Below, piece after piece: positions 31,634-39,659 of a stretch of 41,929 nucleotides of DNA. The notes beneath the pieces are model-generated. The model saw nothing but the letters and a program-made list of their open reading frames with translations. It searched no databases and had not been told where the DNA came from. Position numbers and translations under genes: made by a program. The number at the start of each line of letters is the position of its first letter. Position 1 is the first letter of the stretch. This DNA is from Betaproteobacteria bacterium (GTDB lineage Bacteria > Pseudomonadota > Gammaproteobacteria > Burkholderiales > SG8-39), in NCBI GenBank assembly GCA_009693435.1, contig SHXF01000035.1:1-41929 (forward strand), in the 5' to 3' direction.

Positions 31634-33082
31634 TCACTGCACGTTCTCCGGCGCGTGGATGCTGAGCTGGCGCGGCTCTTTCCAGCCCGCGGCGCGCTGC
31701 AATATCGCCTCCGGCGTGCGGCAGTCCGGGTGCTGGTACCACGGCGCCTCCATCAGCAGCGGATAGTCGTCGTAGGTGCCGTGGTTGTTCCCCATGTAGC
31801 AGCGAGCCTCGATGAATTCGCTGGCGACCGGCAGGTTCAGTCCGTATTTCTTCCAGATGTCATAGCGGTTGCCCATCAGCCGGATGTAGAACTCGGTCGG
31901 AATCGGCGGTTGTTCATGCTCTTTCACCAGGTTGGTGTTGGGTTCGCGCCGCCACTGGTTGAAGCGCGGGTCCACGCCGTGACTCATCATCACTTCCATC
32001 CCCGCCGTGGTCGAAGCGAGCGCTTCATCGATGGTGGCGAAACCATGCGGCCTGGCCATCTCGATGCCGCCGACGAAGTTCGGGCGCACGTTGAATTCTC
32101 CCAGCACGTCCACCGAATCGAGCATGCGCTTTATCCACTCGTCGTAGCCGATGCGGCGGTTCTTGCCTGGATTGATCCACTCGAACAACTTTCGGTCCCA
32201 GACTTCCATGTTGGCGTTATGTTCGTCCATGCCTTCACCGTGAAGCCAGCGGATCTCGTCCCTCGTCTTGGCATTAGTCTGCAGCGCCACGTGGCGGCGC
32301 GGGCCGCCGAATTTGAGCGCCCGCGTGTACTGCGCGTAGAACGCGTCCTCTTCCATGCCCTTCAGTTTGGTGGTGATGGTGCCGCCGGTGATGAGGAAGC
32401 ACACGCCCGCCTGGTGTCCCTCACGGGCCAGCACTTCACGACTGATCTCCCTGCCGACCTCCTCGACCTGGTCCACAGGTTTGACCGGCGCGTTCAGGGT
32501 GAAGGTTTTCGATTCCTTCATCATGCGCGCGTTCTCGTTGATGTCGCAGAAGCGGCATTCTTCCTTCGGCCCCCAGTACTGGCACTGGCGGAATGCCGTG
32601 ACGAAATGGCCGAAGGCGATCACCTCGTGATACAGCACCCCGCCCTCGAAACTCTTGTTGTAATAAGCCGGCGCGATCGGATAGCTGACATTGCAGATCA
32701 CCCGGCCGCCTTCGGTGAGCGCGAGACGCCCGCCGACCACATCCACGACATAAGGCGAGCCGGGATTCATGGTGGTCTGGATCATCACCGCCCGCAGGTC
32801 GTACGGACCCTGGAAGATGTAGAACCACTCGGGCACCTGGCGCGCCTCATTGCGTTTGAGCGAATTCATCGGCACCAGGTCGTAGGAAAAGAGGCGGTAC
32901 GATTTGACCAGCGATCCCCTGGTTGCCGCCAGCGCCGCATCGGTGAACCAGTGCCCCCTGCTCAGCAATTCGATCTTGACTATGACTTCGCGCGGCGTGT
33001 CGGGAAAGCGCCGGAACAACGCTTCCATTTCCGCTGTCGCGGAATTTGCCGGCAACACTGCGGCCTGCAACACTGCGCTCAT
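31634..33082 (-). CDS. Radical SAM protein with CX8CX2C cluster motif, paralogue 2
   Basis: The 482-aa protein is nearly collinear with paralogue 1 and most of the sequence after residue 25 is identical, including Cys167-x8-Cys176-x2-Cys179, ITGGTIT, NANMEVWDRKLFEW and the C-terminal WYQ..CRTPE segment. Differences cluster in the first 25 residues and in scattered surface positions. AGGAGGG precedes the ATG. Promoter copy C lies upstream, so the tandem copy appears to have arisen with its promoter. Retention of two close paralogues suggests a heterodimer, a dosage need or two related substrates. Confidence 0.85.
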   Translation of the reverse strand: MSAVLQAAVLPANSATAEMEALFRRFPDTPREVIVKIELLSRGHWFTDAALAATRGSLVKSYRLFSYDLVPMNSLKRNEARQVPEWFYIFQGPYDLRAVMIQTTMNPGSPYVVDVVGGRLALTEGGRVICNVSYPIAPAYYNKSFEGGVLYHEVIAFGHFVTAFRQCQYWGPKEECRFCDINENARMMKESKTFTLNAPVKPVDQVEEVGREISREVLAREGHQAGVCFLITGGTITTKLKGMEEDAFYAQYTRALKFGGPRRHVALQTNAKTRDEIRWLHGEGMDEHNANMEVWDRKLFEWINPGKNRRIGYDEWIKRMLDSVDVLGEFNVRPNFVGGIEMARPHGFATIDEALASTTAGMEVMMSHGVDPRFNQWRREPNTNLVKEHEQPPIPTEFYIRLMGNRYDIWKKYGLNLPVASEFIEARCYMGNNHGTYDDYPLLMEAPWYQHPDCRTPEAILQRAAGWKEPRQLSIHAPENVQ

Positions 33083-33138
33083 GACGCCCTCCTGAAAAAC
33101 CGCCTGTCCTGCTGTTGCCCTGCCGTTGTCCTGGCTGA

Positions 33139-33186
33139 ATGGTAGAGTTCGCCATGAATATTGGTCAACCTTGATATTCGATCAAC
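33139..33186 (-). promoter_or_regulatory. Shared promoter/operator module, copy C
   Basis: Minus strand: TTGAT-N5-ATCAA (perfect), -35 TTGACC (33163-33168), 18-bp spacer with ATTC-N5-GAAC, -10 TACCAT (33139-33144), 56 bp before the ATG of radical SAM gene 2. Its distal end is only 5 bp from the ATG at 33192 of the divergent HTH-citrate-synthase gene, so binding there would also affect that gene. Confidence 0.75.
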
Positions 33187-33191
33187 GTCAG

Positions 33192-34505
33192 ATGGCAAGA
33201 GTCGCCATGAAAACAGGTGCTGCAAGAGCCGCACAAGCGCCGTCAGGCGGCGGTGATTACCTGACGCGCGAGGAGGTCCTGGAGCTGCTGCAGATCAAGC
33301 CCCAGACCTTGTACGCCTACGTCAGCCGCGGTCTGATTCACAGCGTGCCGCAACCCGGCAGGCGCTCGAGCTATTACTCGCAGGAAGACGTGGAGCGACT
33401 GCGCCTGAAGAGTGCCGCCCGTGCCGGCTTCGGCGCGGTGGCGGCGAGCGCGTTGCGCTGGGGCGAACCGGTCATCACCACCGGCATTACCCAGATAACG
33501 GAAGCAGGACCGCGCTATCGCAACCGCCTCGCGCTCGACCTGGTGCGCGCCAACTCAGCGTTCGAGAGCGTGGCGGACTTCCTCTGGGACGGCATCTGGA
33601 TCGACCAGCCCTCGGGCTGGGTGGCGCCCGACACGCCGCCGGAGGTCATCGCGCAGCTGTCGCAGGCCACCCGGCTGCGCGGCAATCCGCATGTGGTGCA
33701 ACTGCTCATACTGGCGGTGGGACTGCTGGGCGTGTCCCACGGCAGCATGCGCGAGCGCACCCAGACCGGAACCGCCCCGGTGCTGCTGGCGCGGCAGGCG
33801 ATACGGACATTTGCCGGCGTATTCGGCTTCCTCGGACCGCGCCGGCGCTTTGTCGCGTTGCGCAGTGGCGAGTCGATTGCTTCCGGACTGGCCCGTGCGA
33901 TGGGCATCGCGCCCGAGCCGACCGCGCTGCGCGCGCTCAACGCGATGCTGGTGCTGGACGTCGATCACGAGCTGACTTCCTCTACATTCGTTGCGCGCAT
34001 TGCCGCCTCGGGCGCCGCCGATCTGCATGCCTGCATCGGCGCGGCGCTCAATACCCATCACAGCGAGTCCGTGGGGAGTCGTGCCGACAGTGTGGAAGCC
34101 CTGTTCGGCTCGCGCGCCGACGCGAAGACGGTGATGGCGCAGGTCAAGACCATGCTTGAATCGGCGCAGCGCGTGCCGGGTTTCAATCATCCCTTCTATC
34201 CAAAGGGCGACCCGCGCGCAGCCATGTTGATCGAAATCGCCCGCGAACTCGGCCGATCGAAACGATCGGTGCGCGCCATGCTCGACATCACCGAACTGCT
34301 GAAAAGCGAATTCGACATCCGTCCCAGCTTCGAACTCGGATCGGTGATGCTGTGCCGGGCGCTGGGATTGCCGCCGCAGGCTGCCAGCGGACTGCGCTCG
34401 CTGGCCCGCTCCGCCGGCTGGGTCGCGCACGCGCTGGAGCAGCGCCTGGCGGCGTTCATGATCAGGCCGCGCGCGAAATACATCGGGCCCGGCAACCTGG
34501 TTTGA
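33192..34505 (+). CDS. Helix-turn-helix/citrate-synthase-fold fusion, probable ligand-sensing regulator
   Basis: The 437-aa protein joins a MerR/excisionase-type HTH (YLTREEVLELLQIKPQTLYAYVSRG, with a wing RRSSYYSQEDVERLR, residues 23-72) to a citrate-synthase fold (about 85-430). In the fold, DHELTSSTF keeps the first catalytic His (H259) and GDPRA keeps the Asp (D340). The second His, in LHGG of true enzymes, aligns with Val294 in ESVGSRAD, so catalysis is unlikely. It lies back to back with promoter copy C. I infer a repressor or activator sensing a citrate-like acid or acyl-CoA. ATG 33207, behind a weak AAGAG, is an alternative start. Confidence 0.82.
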   Translation: MARVAMKTGAARAAQAPSGGGDYLTREEVLELLQIKPQTLYAYVSRGLIHSVPQPGRRSSYYSQEDVERLRLKSAARAGFGAVAASALRWGEPVITTGITQITEAGPRYRNRLALDLVRANSAFESVADFLWDGIWIDQPSGWVAPDTPPEVIAQLSQATRLRGNPHVVQLLILAVGLLGVSHGSMRERTQTGTAPVLLARQAIRTFAGVFGFLGPRRRFVALRSGESIASGLARAMGIAPEPTALRALNAMLVLDVDHELTSSTFVARIAASGAADLHACIGAALNTHHSESVGSRADSVEALFGSRADAKTVMAQVKTMLESAQRVPGFNHPFYPKGDPRAAMLIEIARELGRSKRSVRAMLDITELLKSEFDIRPSFELGSVMLCRALGLPPQAASGLRSLARSAGWVAHALEQRLAAFMIRPRAKYIGPGNLV

Positions 34506-34522
34506 TGTCGGGCGGCTGCGCG

Positions 34523-35500
34523 TCAGTTTGCGCGGAGACCGATGGCGCGTATCAGTTTCGCCCAGCGGGCGCTCTCCGCCTGGATGTGCGCGCCGAACTG
34601 CTCGGGCGTGTTGGCCGTCACTTCGAAGCCGATGCCCTGCATTTTCGCCTTCATGTCCGGATGGCCCATGACCCGCACCGCATCCGCATGCAGTTGCGTG
34701 CTGCGCTCGCGGCTGATGCCGGCGGGCGCGAGCAGACCGTACCAGCCGATGATTTCGTAATCGGGCAGGCCGGATTCAGCCAGCGCGGGGAGCTGCGGCA
34801 CCAAGCCGGCCCGCGTCCGGGTGGTGACGCCCAGCGCTTTCAGCTTGCCGGCCTGTACCTGCGCCAGCATGCTCGTCGGCCCGAACATCAGCGATACCTC
34901 GGCGGTGATCAATGCCGCCTCGACCTGCGGCGTCGAACGATAGGGAATATGCAGCAGGTCGATGCCGGCCTGGGCCTTCAGCATCTCGCCGGCAAGGTGC
35001 GGCGCGGTGCCGTTGCCGAGCGAGCCGAACGTGAACTTGCCCGGCTCGGCCTTGGCGATGCGGATGAAATCGGCGATCGAGTTCGCGGGCGAACTCGCCG
35101 GCACCAGCATCAGTTGCGGCGAACTTGCCAGGAGCGAAATCGGCGCGAGATCCTTGAGCGGGTCATAGGGCATGGTGGCATACAGGCTCTGGTTGACCAC
35201 GATGGGCGCGGAGTTGGTGACCAGCAGGATGTAGCCGTCGGGCGCGGCCTTGGCGACTGAATCCACACCGATGTTGCCGCCGGCGCCGACCCGGTTCTCG
35301 ACCACCACCGGCTGTCCCCAGATTTCGGTGAGCTTTTGCGCCAGCACTCTGCCTACCAGATCAGACGGACCGCCGGCGGCATTGGGCACAATCAGCCTCA
35401 CTGCCTTGGTCGGAAAATTCTGGGCATGCGCACCCGCTGTGAGGAGCGCCAGTACCGCGCTGGCGAAGCGGATGCAGTGCAGCGTCTTCAGAGTCTTCAT
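34523..35500 (-). CDS. Bug-family TTT periplasmic solute receptor
   Basis: The 325-aa protein has a signal peptide (cleavage after AHA at 24-26), FPTKAVRLIVPNAAGGPSD, QPVVVENRVGAGGNI and PDGYILLVTN. ATG 35500 follows GGGAGAAC and is preferred to the in-frame 35542. It converges on the HTH-citrate-synthase gene, with stops 17 bp apart, and is divergent from the MFS gene. The shared promoter module is not found upstream, so it may be outside the inferred regulon. Confidence 0.92.
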   Translation of the reverse strand: MKTLKTLHCIRFASAVLALLTAGAHAQNFPTKAVRLIVPNAAGGPSDLVGRVLAQKLTEIWGQPVVVENRVGAGGNIGVDSVAKAAPDGYILLVTNSAPIVVNQSLYATMPYDPLKDLAPISLLASSPQLMLVPASSPANSIADFIRIAKAEPGKFTFGSLGNGTAPHLAGEMLKAQAGIDLLHIPYRSTPQVEAALITAEVSLMFGPTSMLAQVQAGKLKALGVTTRTRAGLVPQLPALAESGLPDYEIIGWYGLLAPAGISRERSTQLHADAVRVMGHPDMKAKMQGIGFEVTANTPEQFGAHIQAESARWAKLIRAIGLRAN

Positions 35501-35721
35501 GGAGAGTTCTCCCGTGGTGCCGATATCGAAGCGAATTTTCATCGTGCTGCGGAGGCTGTTCTTCGATCGACGACAGCCGCCTTTGCAACCGCTGCGGCAT
35601 GAGTCCAGCAGATTGGCGATAATGCCACGTCGGCGCCCTCCGGCGCACCGCGGCTTCGCTTGGGGCGACTTCCTGCCCCGGACCCTGCACCTTCAAGTTG
35701 CACAACCCGATTACGATCCGA

Positions 35722-36876
35722 ATGACGCTGACGCCGCTACGCTTCGCATTCGCCCTGGCGCTCCTCAATTTCGCCGTCGTGGCCGCTACCCGCGTTCTGC
35801 TCGCGCTGTACGCGCTCAACTTCGGCGCGCAACCCTTTGCAGTCGGCGCGCTGGCGGCCACCTTTTCGGCGCTGCCGATGCTGTTTGCCTGGCCGGTCGG
35901 CCGCCTTGCCGACCGGGTCGGTGCCCGTACGATGCTGACCCTGGGCGCGTCTGGTTGCGCGGTGGGCCTGCTGGTGCCCTACCTGTTTCCTTCGCTGCCC
36001 GCCTTGTACGTCGCGGCGGCGCTGAACGGGCTCTCCTTCACCTTCTATACGGTCAGCATGCAAAACCTGATCGGCGGCCTGGGTCGTGCCGATCAGCACG
36101 CCCGCAACTTCGGCACTTTCAGCGTGGTGGTGTCGGTGGGCAGCCTGATCGGCCCGCTGCTCTCCGGATTCGGCATCGACCACATCGGCTTCGGCCTGTC
36201 GTGCCTGCTGCTGGTGGCGCTGTCGCTCGCGCCGGTGCTGATGCTGCTGGCGAAAGGCGCCCTGCTCCCGGGCACGCGCAAACTGGCCGCGGGTTCGCCC
36301 AGCGTGCGCGCCATGCTCGCCAATCCGGCGGTGAGGCGGGTTCTCGCCACCAGCAGCCTCGTGCAGGTGGCGCTGGACCTGTTCCAGTTCTACATGCCGA
36401 TTTACGGGCACGAGATCGGATTGTCGGCGTCGGCCATCGGCGTGGTGCTGGCGATGTTTGCCGGGGCATCCTTTGTGGTGCGCGCCGTGATGCCGATCCT
36501 GGTGGCGCGCTACCGGGAAGAGCGGGTGCTCGCCAGCGCATTTTTCATCGGCGCCGCGTGTTTCTTCCTGCTGCCGTTTTTCAAGAGCGCAGTGGTGCTG
36601 TGCGTGATCGCCTTCGTCTTCGGACTCGGCATGGGTTGCGGACCGCCGATCACCATGATGCTCACCTATGCACAGTCGGCGGGCGGACGTTCCGGCGAAG
36701 CGCTGGGCTTGCGCTTCACCGCGAACCACACGGCGCGCGTCATCGGCCCGTTGCTGTTCGGTTCGATCGGATCGGCATTCGGATTGTTCCCGGTGTTCTG
36801 GCTGAACGCGCTGCTGCTCGCAACGGGCGGCTGGCTGTCGCGGCGCGCGGAACGGAACCGCGAGGGGAAGAAGTAA
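35722..36876 (+). CDS. Major facilitator superfamily transporter
   Basis: The 384-aa protein has about twelve hydrophobic segments. The MFS loop 2-3 signature appears as GRLADRVGARTML near residues 60-73, and a partial repeat as ARYREERVL after segment 8. Segments end with a short basic tail (RRAERNREGKK). It resembles drug or small-molecule exporters and gives no substrate clue. ATG 35722 is preferred to TTG 35698. It is adjacent to a Bug gene on the other strand and convergent with hipA. Confidence 0.83.
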   Translation: MTLTPLRFAFALALLNFAVVAATRVLLALYALNFGAQPFAVGALAATFSALPMLFAWPVGRLADRVGARTMLTLGASGCAVGLLVPYLFPSLPALYVAAALNGLSFTFYTVSMQNLIGGLGRADQHARNFGTFSVVVSVGSLIGPLLSGFGIDHIGFGLSCLLLVALSLAPVLMLLAKGALLPGTRKLAAGSPSVRAMLANPAVRRVLATSSLVQVALDLFQFYMPIYGHEIGLSASAIGVVLAMFAGASFVVRAVMPILVARYREERVLASAFFIGAACFFLLPFFKSAVVLCVIAFVFGLGMGCGPPITMMLTYAQSAGGRSGEALGLRFTANHTARVIGPLLFGSIGSAFGLFPVFWLNALLLATGGWLSRRAERNREGKK

Positions 36877-36952
36877 CCGGGCTCTTTTGCGTTGTTCTCG
36901 ACAAGGCAGCGGCATATCGCCGGCCGCGCGCGTAGATCGGGAATACGATTGA

Positions 36953-38206
36953 CTATGGTCTGATCCGCAGCGCTTCGGACAGTCCGCCCCAATAGCTGTA
37001 AAGACGTTCACGCATGTTTTCCGGCAGACCTGTTTCGCGAATGATTCCGGGCCACGCCTTTTGAGCGTTTTCCAGCGTCTCCCTGACGATGCCCAGCACG
37101 AATTTCGGCGGAGCCTCCATGCGACGGGCGAGCCGGTCGAAATGCGATGCATCGATGGATTCAAACCGCTTTTCCCCGGCCAGATTGAGCGCGAGACTGT
37201 CGTTGGCGACGTAGTGAAGGGTCGATAGCAGATCGTATGCCGGCGCTAATTGTGGCGCGACTTTGTCTTGATAGATCACCGACCAGTTCTTGAGATGGGC
37301 ATCGCCATTGCCGATGAGGATATTGACGACCAGGCGCCGGATGAATTCGGCAAGCTGCTCGAAGCGGTTGGGAAAGAGATCGAAAATCAATCTGCCGATG
37401 GTGTCGTAATTGGTCGCCTTGTATTCCTGGTCGCCATAGACGTTGAATACCTGCGCGAAGTCTTCGACATGGACGCGGCCGTTCACAGTCCGGTCATAAC
37501 GTTTGACTGCATAGGCCCAGGCTTCCCGTTGCTGCATGAAGAGGCCGGCAAGACCGCCCGGATCGACGTCATCGAGCTTCACCAGTTTGACTTCGGGCGT
37601 CTGTATTCCGGTAGCGGCCGCCAGCCGCATCATCGTGTACTCGTTCGCCGGGACGTTGGCGTGGGTCGGGTGAGGGGGCTTGACGATCCATTCGTCGTTG
37701 CCGTCGGCCAGCGTAAATCGTCCTCCGCGCTCGATCATCGAGTATTTGAGTTGCGATCCGCCCAGCGAGAATTTGATCGGTGTCTCGTCTGACGCGGCGT
37801 GCGTGCTGCCCGGCCGGTAGTGAATGGCGGCCTGCGGCAGTTCATCAGCCGGAAGCGCGCGCACTGCGCCTGGCAGGCTCGCGCCCAGCGCCATGAGAAT
37901 GTCGAACTCATGGTCGTGATGGATCTTCAGTCGCTTGACCATATATTCCCGCAGCACGCCTTCCGGCAGCAGGTTGCTGAAGAACGGCGGCAGCTTCATC
38001 CGGCTGGAATAAATTTCCCGCAGCTTGCGCTCGGTGGCTTCTTCATCGCCCGGCCCGTTGAAAGACAAGCTCAAGGTCGGCCGTCCGGGCCCCAGGTCGA
38101 TATAGCTGTCATCGAAAGCGAACAGGCTCTTGCCGTCCTGGAAGCCGGTGAGGTGGCCGACCGGGACATCGCCCAGCAGGATTTTCAGGACGCGGGCATC
38201 GGCCAT
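36953..38206 (-). CDS. hipA: HipA-family toxin (Ser/Thr kinase fold)
   Basis: The 417-aa protein matches HipA. It has an N-terminal HipA-N1 subdomain with SLSFNGPG and LPPFFSNLLPEGVLREYM, the phosphate-binding SLGGSQLKYS loop (147-156) that holds the autophosphorylated Ser in the family, and IVKPP with the ATP-binding Lys (K176). The catalytic NGDAHLKN (300-307) and the metal-binding Asp in PAYDLLST follow. HipA phosphorylates an aminoacyl-tRNA synthetase and induces growth arrest. It starts 4 bp after the hipB stop. All key residues are present, so it should be active. Confidence 0.92.
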   Translation of the reverse strand: MADARVLKILLGDVPVGHLTGFQDGKSLFAFDDSYIDLGPGRPTLSLSFNGPGDEEATERKLREIYSSRMKLPPFFSNLLPEGVLREYMVKRLKIHHDHEFDILMALGASLPGAVRALPADELPQAAIHYRPGSTHAASDETPIKFSLGGSQLKYSMIERGGRFTLADGNDEWIVKPPHPTHANVPANEYTMMRLAAATGIQTPEVKLVKLDDVDPGGLAGLFMQQREAWAYAVKRYDRTVNGRVHVEDFAQVFNVYGDQEYKATNYDTIGRLIFDLFPNRFEQLAEFIRRLVVNILIGNGDAHLKNWSVIYQDKVAPQLAPAYDLLSTLHYVANDSLALNLAGEKRFESIDASHFDRLARRMEAPPKFVLGIVRETLENAQKAWPGIIRETGLPENMRERLYSYWGGLSEALRIRP

Positions 38207-38210
38207 TCGA

Positions 38211-38510
38211 TTACGCCTCGTCCTTCACCTGATAGCGGTCCAGCAGGGAAAGGAGGGCGGCTGAAGGCGGCGGGTCGCGTTTCGCCTTGAGGAGAGATTC
38301 AACTCTTGCCAGGTCTTCACGCGGCACAGGCACGAATTCCACGTCGAGCGCCAAGGCCAACTTCAAGAGCGTGGATAGCGTGACATCTCCCCCGCGCTCG
38401 AACAGCGACACTTGCCTCTGTTGAATGCCACTTCGGCGCGCAACCTCGACCTGCGACAGGCCCAGGGAAAGCCGCCGCGCTCGAATGGTTTCGTGGGTTT
38501 TTGGCTTCAT
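38211..38510 (-). CDS. hipB: HipB-like Xre-family antitoxin
   Basis: The 99-aa protein has a lambda-repressor-type HTH: TIRARRLSLGLSQVEVARRSGIQQRQVSLFERGGDVTLSTLLKLALALDVEF (about residues 7-58). HipB binds HipA and represses the operon. ATG 38510 is the preferred start (MKPKTHETI); an upstream TTG at 38522 is less likely. A near-palindrome of 20 bp at 38542-38561 lies 31 bp upstream and is a good operator candidate. Confidence 0.9.
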   Translation of the reverse strand: MKPKTHETIRARRLSLGLSQVEVARRSGIQQRQVSLFERGGDVTLSTLLKLALALDVEFVPVPREDLARVESLLKAKRDPPPSAALLSLLDRYQVKDEA

Positions 38511-38541
38511 TTCATGTATCAAAATAATTATCTATTATAAT

Positions 38542-38561
38542 AAATGTATTTTAATACATTT
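38542..38561. promoter_or_regulatory. Candidate HipB operator
   Basis: AAATGTATT and AATACATTT are perfect 9-bp inverted arms separated by TT. The site lies in an AT-rich stretch (ATTATAATAAATG) just upstream of hipB in the divergent gap, as expected for an autorepressed antitoxin. Confidence 0.65.
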
Positions 38562-38617
38562 TCTCCATTAATGTCGCCGAGCCCAAGAGGTAGAAAACCT
38601 CGGCATGGATGATTAAT

Positions 38618-38662
38618 CAAGTGACATCATATCTATTTTTTTGCTATCATTGACATCACTTG
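38618..38662 (+). promoter_or_regulatory. Candidate fitAB promoter with inverted-repeat operator
   Basis: CAAGTGA (38618-38624) and TCACTTG (38656-38662) are inverted arms, extended by TGACATCA next to each. Between them is a promoter, -35 GTGACA (38621-38626), 18 bp, -10 TATCAT (38645-38650). Transcription would begin within the right arm. Spaced inverted sites fit binding by a FitA-type ribbon-helix-helix antitoxin. Confidence 0.6.
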
Positions 38663-38679
38663 AAGAGGAGTGCAGTCAA

Positions 38680-38919
38680 ATGTCCGTCGTCACCGTTCGA
38701 AAATTGTCTGAAGAAACGCACCGCGCACTCAAGCAACGCGCTGCGCAACACGGGCGCAGCACCGAGGCGGAAATTCGTGAAATCCTGGACGCCGCAGTTC
38801 GCCCCGCGAAACGAGTCAAAATCGGTTCGGAACTCGCGGCTTTGGGCAAGCGATTCGGGGGACTCGATCTCGACATCAGCCGCGACCAGGCGCCTACCGA
38901 GCCGGCCGTGTTCGAATGA
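38680..38919 (+). CDS. fitA: FitA/VapB-like ribbon-helix-helix antitoxin
   Basis: The 79-aa protein reads VVTVRKLSEETHRALKQRAAQHGRSTEAEIREILDAAVRP, the ribbon-helix-helix of FitA/StbC antitoxins, with a C-terminal tail (ELAALGKRFGGLDLDI) that would block the toxin site. ATG 38680 follows GAGGAG eight bases upstream. The stop overlaps the toxin ATG (ATGA). Confidence 0.88.
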   Translation: MSVVTVRKLSEETHRALKQRAAQHGRSTEAEIREILDAAVRPAKRVKIGSELAALGKRFGGLDLDISRDQAPTEPAVFE

Positions 38920-39338
38920 TCATTCTCGACACGAACGTGGTTTCCGAGCCGATGAAGCAGAACGGCGACCCCCTCGTGCAAGCGTGGCTCGACAATCAGG
39001 CGGCCGAGACGCTTTATCTGACTGCGACCAGTCTTTCCGAGCTACTGGTCGGGATTGAGATCCTGCCCGACAGCAAGCGAAAAAAGGGACTTGGTGCCGC
39101 ATTGAACGAACTGCTGGTCGTCCTGTTCGAATCCCGCATCCTGCCATTCGACCAGCAAGCTGCGATGGCGTACGCAACCTTGGTCAACCGTGCCCGGGCC
39201 GGCGGTCACCTCCTTTCCGTGGCGGATGGTCAAATTGCCGCAATCGCATCGGCGCACGGATTCACCGTGGCAACAAGAGACACGGCGCCGTTTCTTGCTG
39301 CGGGTGTGCCTGTTATCAATCCTTGGGCAGCGCGATAG
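38916..39338 (+). CDS. fitB: FitB/VapC-like PIN-domain toxin
   Basis: The 140-aa protein is a complete PIN ribonuclease: ILDTNVVSE (Asp5), SELLVGIE (Glu42), SVADGQIAAIA (Asp104) and TRDTAPF (Asp122) form the acidic metal site. VapC/FitB toxins cleave RNA, usually tRNA or rRNA. It is translationally coupled to the FitA-like antitoxin. Length and residues are normal, so it should be active. Confidence 0.92.
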   Translation: MIILDTNVVSEPMKQNGDPLVQAWLDNQAAETLYLTATSLSELLVGIEILPDSKRKKGLGAALNELLVVLFESRILPFDQQAAMAYATLVNRARAGGHLLSVADGQIAAIASAHGFTVATRDTAPFLAAGVPVINPWAAR

Positions 39339-39659
39339 TTCTATGTTCGGGAATAGCGCGCCTGGAAGTCGTGGCAATCTGCCCACGAGCATCATGGCGG
39401 TAGACACTGTCCCAGCCAAGGATCTTCTCCAGATGGTCGGGGGAGGGTCTGCTGAACCAATCAGTTTTCGCTGTTGATGTCGGAAAGCGCCATGGCCTGC
39501 TTGGCTCAGTCCTTTGGATCATCTTTGGCGCATTTGGCGCCGCCAATTAATAAAATAATTCCAATAAAACAATTTGTTAGCGGGTAACGCCGGAGCTTTT
39601 GGTGCAGTTTAACGGTCGATTACGCTGGATTCGCCCGCTTTTGATCCAAACGCGCCGTC
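39339..39659. other. No recognised gene
   Basis: This 321-bp gap between the PIN toxin gene and the Schlafen-like gene has open frames of up to 76 codons on the minus strand (39316-39546), but they overlap the toxin end and have no ribosome site or family I recognise. The part from 39540 to 39590 is AT-rich. It may be remnant sequence. Confidence 0.55.

Noticed and set aside
31559..33145. A 528-codon plus-strand frame over radical SAM gene 2
   Set aside because: It is the mirror frame of the radical SAM gene. A matching 490-codon shadow covers paralogue 1, as expected for duplicates.
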